Of a stretch of DNA of 64,000 nt, positions 25,593 to 34,440 are shown in pieces. The first letter of the stretch is position 1; each line of letters begins with the position of its first letter. The translations under genes and the position numbers were made by a program. The stretch covers positions 744,001 to 808,000 of the forward strand of contig NZ_JAYKOT010000003.1 in the NCBI RefSeq assembly GCF_035481615.1, written 5' to 3'. This stretch comes from Citroniella saccharovorans. Lineage in GTDB: Bacteria > Bacillota > Clostridia > Tissierellales > Peptoniphilaceae. Under the pieces are notes generated by a model. It saw nothing but the letters and a program-made list of their open reading frames with translations. It made no database searches and was not told the origin of the DNA.

Positions 25593-25689
25593 TGCTTTAT
25601 TAATTAAAATGTTTTAATTTCAATCTTTTTTTAAATTATACAAAAATATATTTATAAATATTAATTATTATTTTTTAAATAAAAATTAA

Positions 25690-25718
25690 TTGAAAATTTA
25701 TTCATTTTTTGATAGAAT
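25690..25718 (+). promoter_or_regulatory. promoter of the asp23-nusB operon
   Basis: TTGAAA (25690-25695), 17 bases, TAGAAT (25713-25718), just upstream of a strong ribosome site. Confidence 0.6.
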
Positions 25719-25744
25719 ATCTATATGTAAGGAGGAGAAAATAT

Positions 25745-26068
25745 ATGGAATTTAAAGGTAGTATAAAAATATCTCAAGACATAGTTACAAATATTATTGG
25801 AATAACTGTAAGTGAGATTGAAGGCGTGAATTGTATTATTGGATATAGTCCAAATACACTAATTAATATTAAAAATAAAGATAACTCTGGAATTGTAGTT
25901 GATTATAATGAGAATTCAATAGTTGTTACTCTTTCAGTTATTTTAGATAAAAATTATATAATTACTGAAGTTTGTGAAAAAATCCAAACACAAGTAATTG
26001 AAAAAGTCAAAACAATGACTGATTTAGTAATCAATCAAGTAAATATTTATGTAGCTGGAATTATTTAG
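25745..26068 (+). CDS. Asp23/Gls24-family envelope stress protein
   Basis: A 107-residue cytoplasmic protein of the Asp23 family. It starts with GSIKISQDIVTNIIGITVSE and has EIEGVNCIIG near 25 and the tail family block VCEKIQTQVIEKVKTMTDL. Relatives anchor near the membrane or the alkaline-shock machinery; the molecular role is poorly known. ATG 25745 follows AAGGAGGA. An in-frame ATG at 25709 would lie inside the promoter. It sits before nusB, as in many Firmicutes. Confidence 0.88.
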   Translation: MEFKGSIKISQDIVTNIIGITVSEIEGVNCIIGYSPNTLINIKNKDNSGIVVDYNENSIVVTLSVILDKNYIITEVCEKIQTQVIEKVKTMTDLVINQVNIYVAGII

Positions 26069-26071
26069 TAA

Positions 26072-26476
26072 ATGACTCGAAAACAAGCTAGAGAATTGGT
26101 GATGAAGATACTTTATGAGATGGAGATAAAAGATGAATTTTCTACCTCCATCTTAGAAGCCTATAGTTCTTATAAGGATGATAGTGAATATTCTTATATT
26201 AGTTCTTCTATTTTATCTGTTATTAAAAATATAACTTTTATTGATGAACTAATAACTAAGAATTTGAAAGGATGGGATAAATTAAGAATTTCTAAAGTTG
26301 ATTTATCTATTTTGAGAAACTCAATTAATGAAATATTCTTTATGGATGATATCCCAACTAGTGTTTCTATTAATGAAGCCGTTGATTTAGCAAAAAAATA
26401 TTCTTATGAAGATAGTTATAGATTTGTAAATGGCCTGTTAGGTACTATCGTAAAGGAAAAATCTGATGACTTTTAA
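26072..26476 (+). CDS. nusB: transcription antitermination factor NusB
   Basis: A 134-residue all-helical protein that binds boxA RNA with S10 during rRNA transcription. It begins TRKQARELVMKILYEMEI and ends with the conserved ISVSINEAVDLAKKYS-type block (here TSVSINEAVDLAKKYSYED) and FVNGLLGTIVKE. It starts 3 bases after asp23 and overlaps xseA by 11 bases. Confidence 0.95.
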   Translation: MTRKQARELVMKILYEMEIKDEFSTSILEAYSSYKDDSEYSYISSSILSVIKNITFIDELITKNLKGWDKLRISKVDLSILRNSINEIFFMDDIPTSVSINEAVDLAKKYSYEDSYRFVNGLLGTIVKEKSDDF

Positions 26477-27659
26477 CGTTAGTCAAGTAGTATCTTATGT
26501 AAATCAAATAATTAAATCAGATTTTCTTCTTCAGGAATTAGAAGTTGAGGGTGAAGTTTCAGGTTTTAGGCTAGTTGGAGCCAACATATTTTTTGATCTT
26601 AAAGACAATATGTCTATTATCTCTTGCTATTATCCTGTAAGTCAGCTTAAAAATGAATTTAAATTTGAAGATGGAAAAAAAATTATTGTTAAGGGGCAAG
26701 TTAGGGTATTTTCTAGGAATAGCAAATTACAATTGTATGTTTCTGATGTAAAAGAAATAGGATTAGGAGCTTTATTTGAAAACTTTTTAATACTTAAAAA
26801 TAAATTAGAGAATGAAGGACTATTTGATAGAAAATATAAAAAAGAAATTACAAAATTTCCAAGTAAAATTGGCTTGGTAACTTCTCTTGAAGGTGCTGCA
26901 ATTAATGATTATCTTATATCTTTAAACAAAAAGTATAGGGGAATAGATATATATTTATGCAAAATAAGAGTACAAGGAAAATCAGCCTGTAGTGATATCA
27001 TTAATGCATTAAATATATTAGAAGAAAAGAATCTAGATTATATTGTAATAACAAGAGGAGGAGGCTCTTTAGAAGATTTAAATATATTTAATGACGAAAA
27101 TCTTGTAAGACAAATTTTTAAAACAAAAACACCGATAGTTTCAGCTATTGGTCATGAAGAGAATATCAGCCTTACTGATCTTGTAGCCGACATTACAAAG
27201 CTAACTCCTACTGATGCTGGACTAAGCACAACTGCTGATTTTAATGAAATTTTAATTCATATTAATAGGCAATTTGAACATAATAAAAAAATTATTTTTA
27301 AAAATTTAGAAAACAAAAAGCTCGGATTAATCAATATTTATAATAAGATCCTATTATATAACCCAAAGAATAAAATTATTGATTTAAAAAAAGATACCCA
27401 AATAGTAAACAATAAAATATTTAATTCTTTAAAAAATAAAATTAATAAAAGTAGGAGACAGTTAAGTAATATCTATAATATATTAAATAAAAACAATTAT
27501 ATGGATATGTTTGATAAAGGCTTTGCTTTTATAACCTTAGACGAAAATATAATAAGAGATATTAAAGATATAAATTTAAACGATGAAATAAATGTTGTTT
27601 TAAAAAATGGAAGTTTCAGAGCTAGGATTATAGAAAAGGGTGGGAAAAGTGGACTATAA
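26466..27659 (+). CDS. xseA: exodeoxyribonuclease VII, large subunit
   Basis: Single-strand-specific nuclease subunit. The 397 residues begin with the OB-fold (NVSQVVSYVNQIIKSDFLL, then VEGEVSGFR). The catalytic core carries KIGLVTSLEGAAINDYL near 136, ITRGGGSLEDLNIFNDE near 195 and AIGHEENISLTDLVAD near 227. A coiled C-terminal arm follows. The xseB gene follows immediately, as usual. Confidence 0.95.
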   Translation: MTFNVSQVVSYVNQIIKSDFLLQELEVEGEVSGFRLVGANIFFDLKDNMSIISCYYPVSQLKNEFKFEDGKKIIVKGQVRVFSRNSKLQLYVSDVKEIGLGALFENFLILKNKLENEGLFDRKYKKEITKFPSKIGLVTSLEGAAINDYLISLNKKYRGIDIYLCKIRVQGKSACSDIINALNILEEKNLDYIVITRGGGSLEDLNIFNDENLVRQIFKTKTPIVSAIGHEENISLTDLVADITKLTPTDAGLSTTADFNEILIHINRQFEHNKKIIFKNLENKKLGLINIYNKILLYNPKNKIIDLKKDTQIVNNKIFNSLKNKINKSRRQLSNIYNILNKNNYMDMFDKGFAFITLDENIIRDIKDINLNDEINVVLKNGSFRARIIEKGGKSGL

Positions 27660-27660
27660 G

Positions 27661-27873
27661 ATGAAAGATTTTGAGAATAAACTTCAACAATTTGAAGATA
27701 TTTCAAATAAATTATCTTCTGAGGATATTAGTTTAAATGAAAGCTTAGAACTTTTTGAAAAAGGCAATAAGATATACTTTGATCTTAAAAAAATCTTAGA
27801 TGAAGCTGAAAATAAAATACTTACACTAGAAGGTAATGAGTTTATAGAAAATGAGGATATAAAATTTGAATAA
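27661..27873 (+). CDS. xseB: exodeoxyribonuclease VII, small subunit
   Basis: About 70 residues, forming the helical small subunit that binds the XseA arm. FENKLQQFEDISNKLSSEDI and LNESLELFEKGNKIYFDLK are the family blocks. Possible starts are ATG 27661 or GTG 27649 (with GGTGGG before it). ATG was taken, with modest certainty. Its end overlaps ispA by 8 bases. Confidence 0.9.
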   Translation: MKDFENKLQQFEDISNKLSSEDISLNESLELFEKGNKIYFDLKKILDEAENKILTLEGNEFIENEDIKFE

Positions 27874-28708
27874 TTATAATAAAATAATTGAAGATAGGAT
27901 TTCCTTATATTTAGATTCTATTAAAAACAGTATATTATATGACGAAATTTATTATTCTTTAAAAGCTCCAGGAAAAAGATTAAGACCAAAATTACTACTA
28001 GCATCATATTGCTTATTTAAACAAGATTTTGATAAAGTTTTAGACTTTGCTCTTGCCATTGAATTAATTCATAATTATTCTTTAATTCATGACGATCTTC
28101 CTTCTATGGATAATGATGAATATAGGAGAGGGAGAAAGACTCTTCACATTGTTTTTGGAGAGGCAGAAGCAATTCTTACAGGTGACTCTCTTTTAAGCGA
28201 ATCATTTAACATAATTTCCAATAATATTCTTTTAGAAAATAATCCTATAAATATTTCTAATAAAATTAAAGTTTTGTCTATTTTTTCTAAACTTGCTGGA
28301 TTGAATGGTATGATTAAAGGGCAAGTTATAGATATTGACAATAAATTTACAGCAAAACAAGAAATACTTGAAATGTATGAAAGAAAGTGTTCAGATCTTT
28401 TCAGAGCGTCAATTTGTTCTGGTGCAATATTAGGTGGAGCAAGCGAAAATGAGTTAGAATATCTTGATAATTTTGCAAAAGAATTTGGTATATTCTTTCA
28501 AATAAGAGATGATATTAAAGATTATAATAATGATTCTGATTCTGGAAAAATTACCATACTGACTTTTTTAAAAGAGAAAGAAGGTATAAAATTATACAAT
28601 GATAAGCTTAATAAATTAAATAATATTATAAAAGAATTAGAAAAATCATTAAATATGACTTATTTCAAAAATTTAATTAATAATTTAATTTTGAGGGAGG
28701 ATGTATGA
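27866..28708 (+). CDS. ispA: farnesyl/geranyl diphosphate synthase
   Basis: Condenses isopentenyl and dimethylallyl diphosphates into the C15 precursor of the lipid carrier. The 280-residue trans-prenyltransferase has the first Asp-rich motif in LIHDDLPSMDND near residue 70. The second is in QIRDDIKDYNNDSDSGK near 212. KAPGKRLRPKLLL near 33 binds diphosphate. The start is TTG 27866, preceded by GAGG. It overlaps argR by 4 bases (ATGA). With ispH at 36847 it belongs to the non-mevalonate isoprenoid route. Confidence 0.93.
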   Translation: MNNYNKIIEDRISLYLDSIKNSILYDEIYYSLKAPGKRLRPKLLLASYCLFKQDFDKVLDFALAIELIHNYSLIHDDLPSMDNDEYRRGRKTLHIVFGEAEAILTGDSLLSESFNIISNNILLENNPINISNKIKVLSIFSKLAGLNGMIKGQVIDIDNKFTAKQEILEMYERKCSDLFRASICSGAILGGASENELEYLDNFAKEFGIFFQIRDDIKDYNNDSDSGKITILTFLKEKEGIKLYNDKLNKLNNIIKELEKSLNMTYFKNLINNLILREDV

Positions 28709-29157
28709 AGAAATACACTAGACAAAGATTAATTCTAGATTTAATTGAAGAAAATATAATTAAAACTCAAGAAGAATTATCTGAATATCTGCAAAAATCA
28801 GGTGTAAGAGCTACACAAGCTACAATATCAAGAGATATTAAAGAACTTAGAATATCAAAAGTTCAAACGGTAGACGGTGATTATAGATATTCTATAATTG
28901 ATACTGTTCATGATTCTCTAAATGAGAGATTAATAAAGATATTTAGATCTGCAGTTTTGTCGATTAGAAGAAACGATGATCTAATTATTGTAAAAACTAT
29001 ACTTAATACTGGAACTGTGTGTGGACATGCTATTACTAATGCAAAAATAAAAGGAATAGCTGGAATTATTACTGGCAATGATACAATATTTATAGCGGTT
29101 GATGAAAAAAGAGATATTGATAAAATAATAGATGAAATAAAATCTATTGTGAAGTAA
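28705..29157 (+). CDS. argR: arginine repressor ArgR/AhrC
   Basis: A 150-residue transcription regulator. The N-terminal winged helix (KYTRQRLILDLIEENIIKTQ, VRATQATISRDIKELRI) binds ARG boxes. The C-terminal domain (TGTVCGHAITNAKIKGIAGIITGNDTIF) forms the hexamer and the arginine site. It lies between ispA and recN, as in Bacillus and many Clostridia. No arginine genes are in this window. Confidence 0.94.
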   Translation: MKKYTRQRLILDLIEENIIKTQEELSEYLQKSGVRATQATISRDIKELRISKVQTVDGDYRYSIIDTVHDSLNERLIKIFRSAVLSIRRNDDLIIVKTILNTGTVCGHAITNAKIKGIAGIITGNDTIFIAVDEKRDIDKIIDEIKSIVK

Positions 29158-29158
29158 A

Positions 29159-30814
29159 ATGTTAGTTGATCTTTATTTATCCAATTTGGTTCTAATTAAA
29201 GAAGCAAAGATTAATTTTGGAGAAGGGCTAAGTGTAATTAGCGGTGAAACTGGTAGTGGCAAGTCTGTTTTAATTAAATCCATAGCGCAGCTTATGGGAG
29301 AAAAAACAGATAAGGATCTAATTGGTAAATTTAAAGATAATGCTATAATAGAAGCAACTTTAAAATTACCTGAAAAATACAAAAATTATTTTTTTGAAGA
29401 ATATGGTATAGAAAAATCTGACTATTATGTATTAACAAAAGAAATCTCTTTAGAAGGAAGATCTGTATCAAGAATTAATATGAGAACTGCTCCTATAAGT
29501 TTAATATCTGAGATGATGAATTGCGTTATTGAAATGCAAACACAAAATAGTGTAAATTTACTATTAAATAAAAATTATTATTTAAATTTACTTGATTGTT
29601 ATTCTAATAAAGATTTATCTGAGTTTAAATCAAAACTTAAGAATGATATTGAAAATTTTAAAAAAATAGAAAAGAAGATAGAATCATATTCTATAAGTGA
29701 TGAAGAGCTTAATAGAAAATTAGATTTGCTTAATTTTCAAATTAATGAAATTGAAAGCCTAGATTTAAAAAACTTTGATATAGATCTTATCAATCAAGAA
29801 TATTTAAAGATAAGTAAAATTAAGGATATTATAAGATATTTAAATTTAACTAAAGAAGATTTGTTTTTAAATAGTTATTCATCAATTGATACCCTTTCTA
29901 AAGCTAGATCTCAAATTGAATCAGTAAGCTCTTATGATCCAAAATTAACAAAAATAAATGAGATTTTAGAAAGTATATACTATAATTTAGAAGATGTAAA
30001 ATATGAAATAGATAGTTATCTTGATAGTGAGTTTTATGATGAAGAAAAACTTCTATATTTAAATGAAAAAATAGAATCATTTGAACTATTAAAAAGAAAA
30101 TATGGAAAAGATAAAGAAAGCATTTTAAATTATTTAAAGCAAATAAAAGAAGAAAAAAACGAGTTAGAAAATCTAGAAAGCCTTTTAATAAAATTAACAA
30201 AAGAAAAAGAATTTATTAAAAATAGCATAGTAACTAATGCTGAAGTTCTTACTAACTGCAGAAAGATTTCTGCAGAAAACTTTGAAAAAGAAATTAGTAG
30301 TAAACTAAAGGAATTAAACTTTTTAAATAATGATGTTAAATTTGTTTTTTCAAAAAAAGATATTACTATAAATGGTCAAGACGAAGTAGATATTTTAGTT
30401 TCATTTAATGTTGGTCAAAAACTATCTTCTCTAAGTAAAACAGCATCTGGAGGAGAGCTTTCTAGATTTATGCTTGTTATTAGACTTATTTTAGGCAATA
30501 AAATTGGACATAGTACACTAATTTTTGATGAAATAGATCAAGGCATTAGTGGGGTTACAGCAGACCTTGTAGGAAATCTTTTAGAAAAATTATCTAAAAA
30601 AAATCAGATAATTCTTATTTCTCATTTACCTCAAATTGCAGGCCTTCAAGCAAATCATATATTAATTGAAAAAAAAGTTATAAAACAAAAAACAATATCT
30701 ACTTTAAGTAAAATCGATGGCGAAGATAGGGTTAAAGAAATAGCTAGATTAATTGCCGGAACAAATATTACAGATGATGTATTGAAAATTTCTAGAAAAT
30801 TATTAAAATCTTAA
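29159..30814 (+). CDS. recN: DNA repair protein RecN
   Basis: SMC-like ATPase acting early in double-strand-break repair. Within 551 residues the Walker A is ISGETGSGKSVLIKSI near residue 28. The signature is LSKTASGGELSRFMLVIRLIL near 425 and the Walker B is LIFDEIDQGISGVTA near 455. A long coiled coil lies between about 160 and 360. It directly follows argR by one base. No LexA box was seen near it. Confidence 0.95.
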   Translation: MLVDLYLSNLVLIKEAKINFGEGLSVISGETGSGKSVLIKSIAQLMGEKTDKDLIGKFKDNAIIEATLKLPEKYKNYFFEEYGIEKSDYYVLTKEISLEGRSVSRINMRTAPISLISEMMNCVIEMQTQNSVNLLLNKNYYLNLLDCYSNKDLSEFKSKLKNDIENFKKIEKKIESYSISDEELNRKLDLLNFQINEIESLDLKNFDIDLINQEYLKISKIKDIIRYLNLTKEDLFLNSYSSIDTLSKARSQIESVSSYDPKLTKINEILESIYYNLEDVKYEIDSYLDSEFYDEEKLLYLNEKIESFELLKRKYGKDKESILNYLKQIKEEKNELENLESLLIKLTKEKEFIKNSIVTNAEVLTNCRKISAENFEKEISSKLKELNFLNNDVKFVFSKKDITINGQDEVDILVSFNVGQKLSSLSKTASGGELSRFMLVIRLILGNKIGHSTLIFDEIDQGISGVTADLVGNLLEKLSKKNQIILISHLPQIAGLQANHILIEKKVIKQKTISTLSKIDGEDRVKEIARLIAGTNITDDVLKISRKLLKS

Positions 30815-30830
30815 AAGATTGGAGTTTATA

Positions 30831-31370
30831 ATGAATGAAATAGAAAAGACTATGAAAACAGAGATACTTTATGAAGGTAAAATTCTTACACTTCGGGTTG
30901 ACACTGTCGAATTACCAGATATGAAATATTCAAAAAGAGAAATTATTGAACATTCACCTAGCGTTGTTATAATACCAATGATTGATGATGAAAATGTTTT
31001 TGTAATAAAACAATATAGAAAAGCTGTAGATAAAGTGTTATATGAATTTCCTGCTGGTTTATTAGAAAGTGGTGAAGATCCTAAAGAAGCTGCTTTAAGA
31101 GAGTTGCAAGAAGAAATTAAATACACTGCTGATAAAATTGAGTTTCTTTTTGATATGTATTCTTCTCCAGGCTTTACTAATGAAAAGGTTAGTGTTTTTT
31201 TAGCTAGAGATTTAAAACCTAAAGCATTAAAGGAAGATGATGATGAGTATATTGAATGTGAAAAAATATCAATAAAAGATCTAATACAAAAACTAGATTC
31301 TTTAGAATTAATAGACTCTAAAATAATAGCAGGAACTTTATATCTAAAAAACTTAATGCTAAATGAATGA
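30831..31370 (+). CDS. ADP-ribose pyrophosphatase-like Nudix hydrolase
   Basis: A 179-residue Nudix protein. The box runs from Gly76 (GLLESGEDPKEAALRELQEE) and keeps the E82, R90-E91 and E94-E95 metal residues. The Gly normally after EE is replaced by Lys97. Upstream VFVIKQYRKAVDKVLYEFPAG is typical of the ADP-ribose subgroup, which clears ADP-ribose to AMP and ribose 5-phosphate. ATG 30831 follows TTGGAG. It overlaps the protease gene by 8 bases. Confidence 0.88.
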   Translation: MNEIEKTMKTEILYEGKILTLRVDTVELPDMKYSKREIIEHSPSVVIIPMIDDENVFVIKQYRKAVDKVLYEFPAGLLESGEDPKEAALRELQEEIKYTADKIEFLFDMYSSPGFTNEKVSVFLARDLKPKALKEDDDEYIECEKISIKDLIQKLDSLELIDSKIIAGTLYLKNLMLNE

Positions 31371-31965
31371 TTTATTAAATATACTATCAAGTGCAATAGC
31401 ACTTTTATTCACTATTATTGTTCATGAAGTTGCACATGGATATGCTGCTTTAATATTTAAAGATACAACAGCAAAAGACATGGGAAGATTGTCAATAAAC
31501 CCTTTAAAACATCTTTCCTTACCAGGATTAATTTCTCTGTATATTTTTAAATTTGGTTGGGCAAAACCTGTTCCAGTAGACTTTAATAGATTGAGACCAA
31601 GAAAATTAGGATTTTTTGTAGTATCTATTGCTGGTATATTTACAAATTTAATTTTATGTTTTATATCATGTTTAATATTTGTTAAAGTAAATTTTTCTAA
31701 TGGAAGTTTTTTATATAATTTATTTTTAGAATTAATTTTGTATAACGCTGGATTAGCTGTTTTTAATTTATTACCTTTTCCGCCGCTTGATGGATCAAAA
31801 GTCATTTTAAGTTTTTTCCCTAAGAATACACAAGATTATATACTTAGGAATGAAAAATTTTTATACACTATTCTTCTTATTCTGATTTTTACTGGTACAA
31901 TATCAAAAGTTATACAGCCTATAACGTCTAAAATAATAATTTTTTTTATAAATATAGTGAGTTGA
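31363..31965 (+). CDS. site-2 protease family (M50) membrane metalloprotease
   Basis: A 200-residue polytopic protein. HEVAH at residues 21-25 supplies zinc ligands. NLLPFPPLDGSKVI near 130 supplies the third-ligand Asp and the LDG loop. WAKPVPVDFNRLRP near 66 is a conserved connecting part. There are about four to five hydrophobic segments and no PDZ domain, so it belongs to the short bacterial group whose substrate is unknown. It sits before scpA, a common arrangement in Firmicutes. Confidence 0.88.
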   Translation: MNDLLNILSSAIALLFTIIVHEVAHGYAALIFKDTTAKDMGRLSINPLKHLSLPGLISLYIFKFGWAKPVPVDFNRLRPRKLGFFVVSIAGIFTNLILCFISCLIFVKVNFSNGSFLYNLFLELILYNAGLAVFNLLPFPPLDGSKVILSFFPKNTQDYILRNEKFLYTILLILIFTGTISKVIQPITSKIIIFFINIVS

Positions 31966-32672
31966 TAAATTTGTATGAAATAAAACTGAAAGAATATGAA
32001 GGACCTTTGGACTTATTAATTGATCTTATTGAAAAAGATAAAATTGATATTTATGATATACCAATAAGTTCAATAACAAGCAAATTTATAAATGAAATTG
32101 AAAAGTTTGAAAAAGACAAAGAAAATTTATCTGAATTTATTCTTCTTGCTTCTACATTAATAGAAATTAAAGGACTTATGCTTTTACCTAAAGAATCTTT
32201 AGACGAAGATCCTAGAATTAATCTTACAATAATGATAGAAGAATATCAAAAATTTAAAATACTTTCAAAAAAACTCTATGAATATTTTGAAGAGGCCTCT
32301 TTATCAAGAACAAAAGATAGGCAAGTAATTGAAACAACTTATACTACAGTAAATATTAGTGAAGATATACAAAAACTTAAAGACATTTTTGAAGATATAA
32401 TTCGAAGAAAAAAAGTTAGTGACAATATTTTCATTGATAAAAAAATTATCAAAAAAGACGAATATAGTATTATAGATTCAAAAAATACTATTATAAATAA
32501 ACTTATAAAGAATAACAGGTTATCATTTAACGAGATTTTAAACATAAATGATCCTAAGCTAAAAATTATTACAGACTTTTTTGCAATATTAGAAATTATT
32601 AAACTTAATACTGCATTTATAGTACATGAAAATGGAAATATTTTCCTACAAATAGTAAAAGGTGAAGCATGA
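31962..32672 (+). CDS. scpA: segregation and condensation protein A
   Basis: Kleisin partner of SMC in chromosome compaction. A 236-residue protein with YEGPLDLLIDLIEKDKIDIYDIPI at the N-terminus, the SMC-binding helix. The middle is acidic and Lys-rich, and a C-terminal winged helix is present. The start is TTG 31962 (GTGAG upstream), overlapping the protease stop. TTG 31971 is an alternative. It is followed by scpB with a 4-base overlap. Confidence 0.92.
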   Translation: MINLYEIKLKEYEGPLDLLIDLIEKDKIDIYDIPISSITSKFINEIEKFEKDKENLSEFILLASTLIEIKGLMLLPKESLDEDPRINLTIMIEEYQKFKILSKKLYEYFEEASLSRTKDRQVIETTYTTVNISEDIQKLKDIFEDIIRRKKVSDNIFIDKKIIKKDEYSIIDSKNTIINKLIKNNRLSFNEILNINDPKLKIITDFFAILEIIKLNTAFIVHENGNIFLQIVKGEA

Positions 32673-33190
32673 ATTTAAAAGAAATTATATTAGCTATTTT
32701 ATTTTACTGGACAGATCCTATTGAAGATATAGAGCTTTCAAATATTACAAAAGCAGACATAAAAGACATTCAAAGTGCTTTAGATGAAATAAAAAAAGAA
32801 TTTAATGAAAAAAATAGAGGTATAATATTAAAAAAGATAGAAAATTCTTATCAACTTGTAACTAATCCAAATTTTTTTAATTATATAAAGAAACTAACAT
32901 ACAAGGAGGAAGAAAAGAAAATCAATAATTCATCAATGGAAACTTTATCAATTATAGCTTATAAACAGCCTATTACAAGGATTGAGATAGACAAGGTAAG
33001 GGGAGTTAACTCTCAATCATCTATAAACACTTTACTTGGACGCAACCTAATAGAGGAGTCTGGTAGACTCGATGCTCCTGGAAAGCCAATTCTTTATAAA
33101 ACTACCAAAGAATTTTTAAGGGTTTTTAATTTAGAAAGCCTAGATAAATTACCAATTATAGAAAAAGATGATGTAAATGAGATTAAATAA
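32669..33190 (+). CDS. scpB: segregation and condensation protein B
   Basis: The 173-residue winged-helix partner that bridges ScpA dimers. ETLSIIAYKQPITRIEIDKVRGVNS near 92-116 is the main family signature. RNLIEESGRLDAPGKPILYKTT follows near 127. It overlaps scpA (ATGA) and the pseudouridine synthase gene by 14 bases. Confidence 0.93.
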   Translation: MNLKEIILAILFYWTDPIEDIELSNITKADIKDIQSALDEIKKEFNEKNRGIILKKIENSYQLVTNPNFFNYIKKLTYKEEEKKINNSSMETLSIIAYKQPITRIEIDKVRGVNSQSSINTLLGRNLIEESGRLDAPGKPILYKTTKEFLRVFNLESLDKLPIIEKDDVNEIK

Positions 33191-33875
33191 ATATATTAGA
33201 AATTCTGGAATTACTTCAAGAAGAGGAGCAGATAAATTAATAGAAGATGGTAAAGTTAAAATTAACGAAATTGTTGTGACAGAACCTTTTTATGAGGTTA
33301 GTAATTCTGACTGCGTTAAGGTAGAAGATAAAAAAATTAAGCAAATAGAAAGGTTTGAATATTATATAATCAACAAGCCTATTGGTTTTTTATCATCTTT
33401 GAGTGATCCATTTCACAATCAATTTGTTAGTGAAATTGTTAAAACTGATGCTAGAATTTATCCTGTCGGAAGGCTTGATCTTAATTCTAGAGGACTTATG
33501 ATATTAACAAATGATGGTGATTTAGCTTTTAAAATTAGTCATCCTAATAGCAATATAACAAAGGAATATATTGTAAAATTAGATAAAAAAATAAATAATT
33601 ATATTGCAAAAAAATTTGAAGCAGGTATAAAAATAGATGATAAGTCAAAAGTAAAAGGAAGAATAAAAGAATTTGACCCAGATAATTTTCTATATTCAAT
33701 AAAAATTAAAGAAGGAAGAAATAGACAAGTTAGGAAAATGTTTAAATCTGTTGGGATTAAAGTTTTAGATTTAAATAGAGTTTCAATTGGTGGTCTGAAG
33801 TTAGGAGATTTAAAAATTGGTCATTATAAAAAAGTTGATAGAGATTATATATTAAATGAGGTTTTTCGTGATTGA
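33177..33875 (+). CDS. rRNA pseudouridine synthase (RluB/RsuA family)
   Basis: Makes pseudouridine in ribosomal RNA. A 232-residue protein with an N-terminal S4 RNA-binding domain (MRLNKYIRNSGITSRRGADK). The catalytic part has GRLDLNSRGLMILTNDGDLA, in which the Asp is the nucleophile. GRNRQVRKMFKSVG near 185 is the second family block. Location after scpB is typical of rluB in Firmicutes, but 16S-specific RsuA cannot be excluded. Confidence 0.9.
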   Translation: MRLNKYIRNSGITSRRGADKLIEDGKVKINEIVVTEPFYEVSNSDCVKVEDKKIKQIERFEYYIINKPIGFLSSLSDPFHNQFVSEIVKTDARIYPVGRLDLNSRGLMILTNDGDLAFKISHPNSNITKEYIVKLDKKINNYIAKKFEAGIKIDDKSKVKGRIKEFDPDNFLYSIKIKEGRNRQVRKMFKSVGIKVLDLNRVSIGGLKLGDLKIGHYKKVDRDYILNEVFRD

Positions 33876-34440
33876 TATAAAGAATGTTACAGTTATTTTA
33901 GATTATATAATAGATAGTTTTAAATATCCTAATGAGATAGAAAGCATTGTCGATATGACTTTGGGCAATGGATATGACAGCCTAAAGCTATTAAAACACT
34001 TTGATAGTGCTTTTCTTTATGGTTTTGATATACAGAAATCTGCTATTACTAACTCAACTATTCTTTTAGATAAAAATAATTTAAATGGTAGATACTTGTT
34101 TTTTAATAAGTCTCATGAAAAAGCATCAGAATATATTAATAAAAAAATTGATATTATAATTTACAATTTAGGATACCTTCCTGGTGGAGATAAAAAGATC
34201 AAAACAACTTATAAAACAACAGTGTTAAGTCTAATGGATTGTATAGAAAATTTATCAAAAATTGGAACTTTTGTTTTCATAACCTTATATCTGGGGCATG
34301 AGGGAGGTCAGGAAGAATATAACTCTGTTATAGAGTATTTAAAAACATTAGATCAAAAAAAGTTTAATATTTTTGAAATCTCATTCATTAACCAAATTAA
34401 TAATCCACCAAAGTTAATAGTTATAGAAAGGAAAAAATGA
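33868..34440 (+). CDS. tRNA methyltransferase of the YtqB/MnmM family
   Basis: A SAM-dependent methyltransferase of about 190 residues. DMTLGNGYDSLKLL near 27 is the SAM loop, YGFDIQKSAITNS near 50 follows, and IYNLGYLPGGDKKIKTTYKTT near 98 is the family mark. LGHEGGQEEYNSV near 141 is the fourth block. MnmM members methylate 5-aminomethyl-2-thiouridine at the tRNA wobble base. GTG 33868 was chosen because GAGG ends 6 bases before it. ATG 33856 is the alternative. It overlaps the flavoprotein gene by 4 bases. Confidence 0.82.
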   Translation: MIDIKNVTVILDYIIDSFKYPNEIESIVDMTLGNGYDSLKLLKHFDSAFLYGFDIQKSAITNSTILLDKNNLNGRYLFFNKSHEKASEYINKKIDIIIYNLGYLPGGDKKIKTTYKTTVLSLMDCIENLSKIGTFVFITLYLGHEGGQEEYNSVIEYLKTLDQKKFNIFEISFINQINNPPKLIVIERKK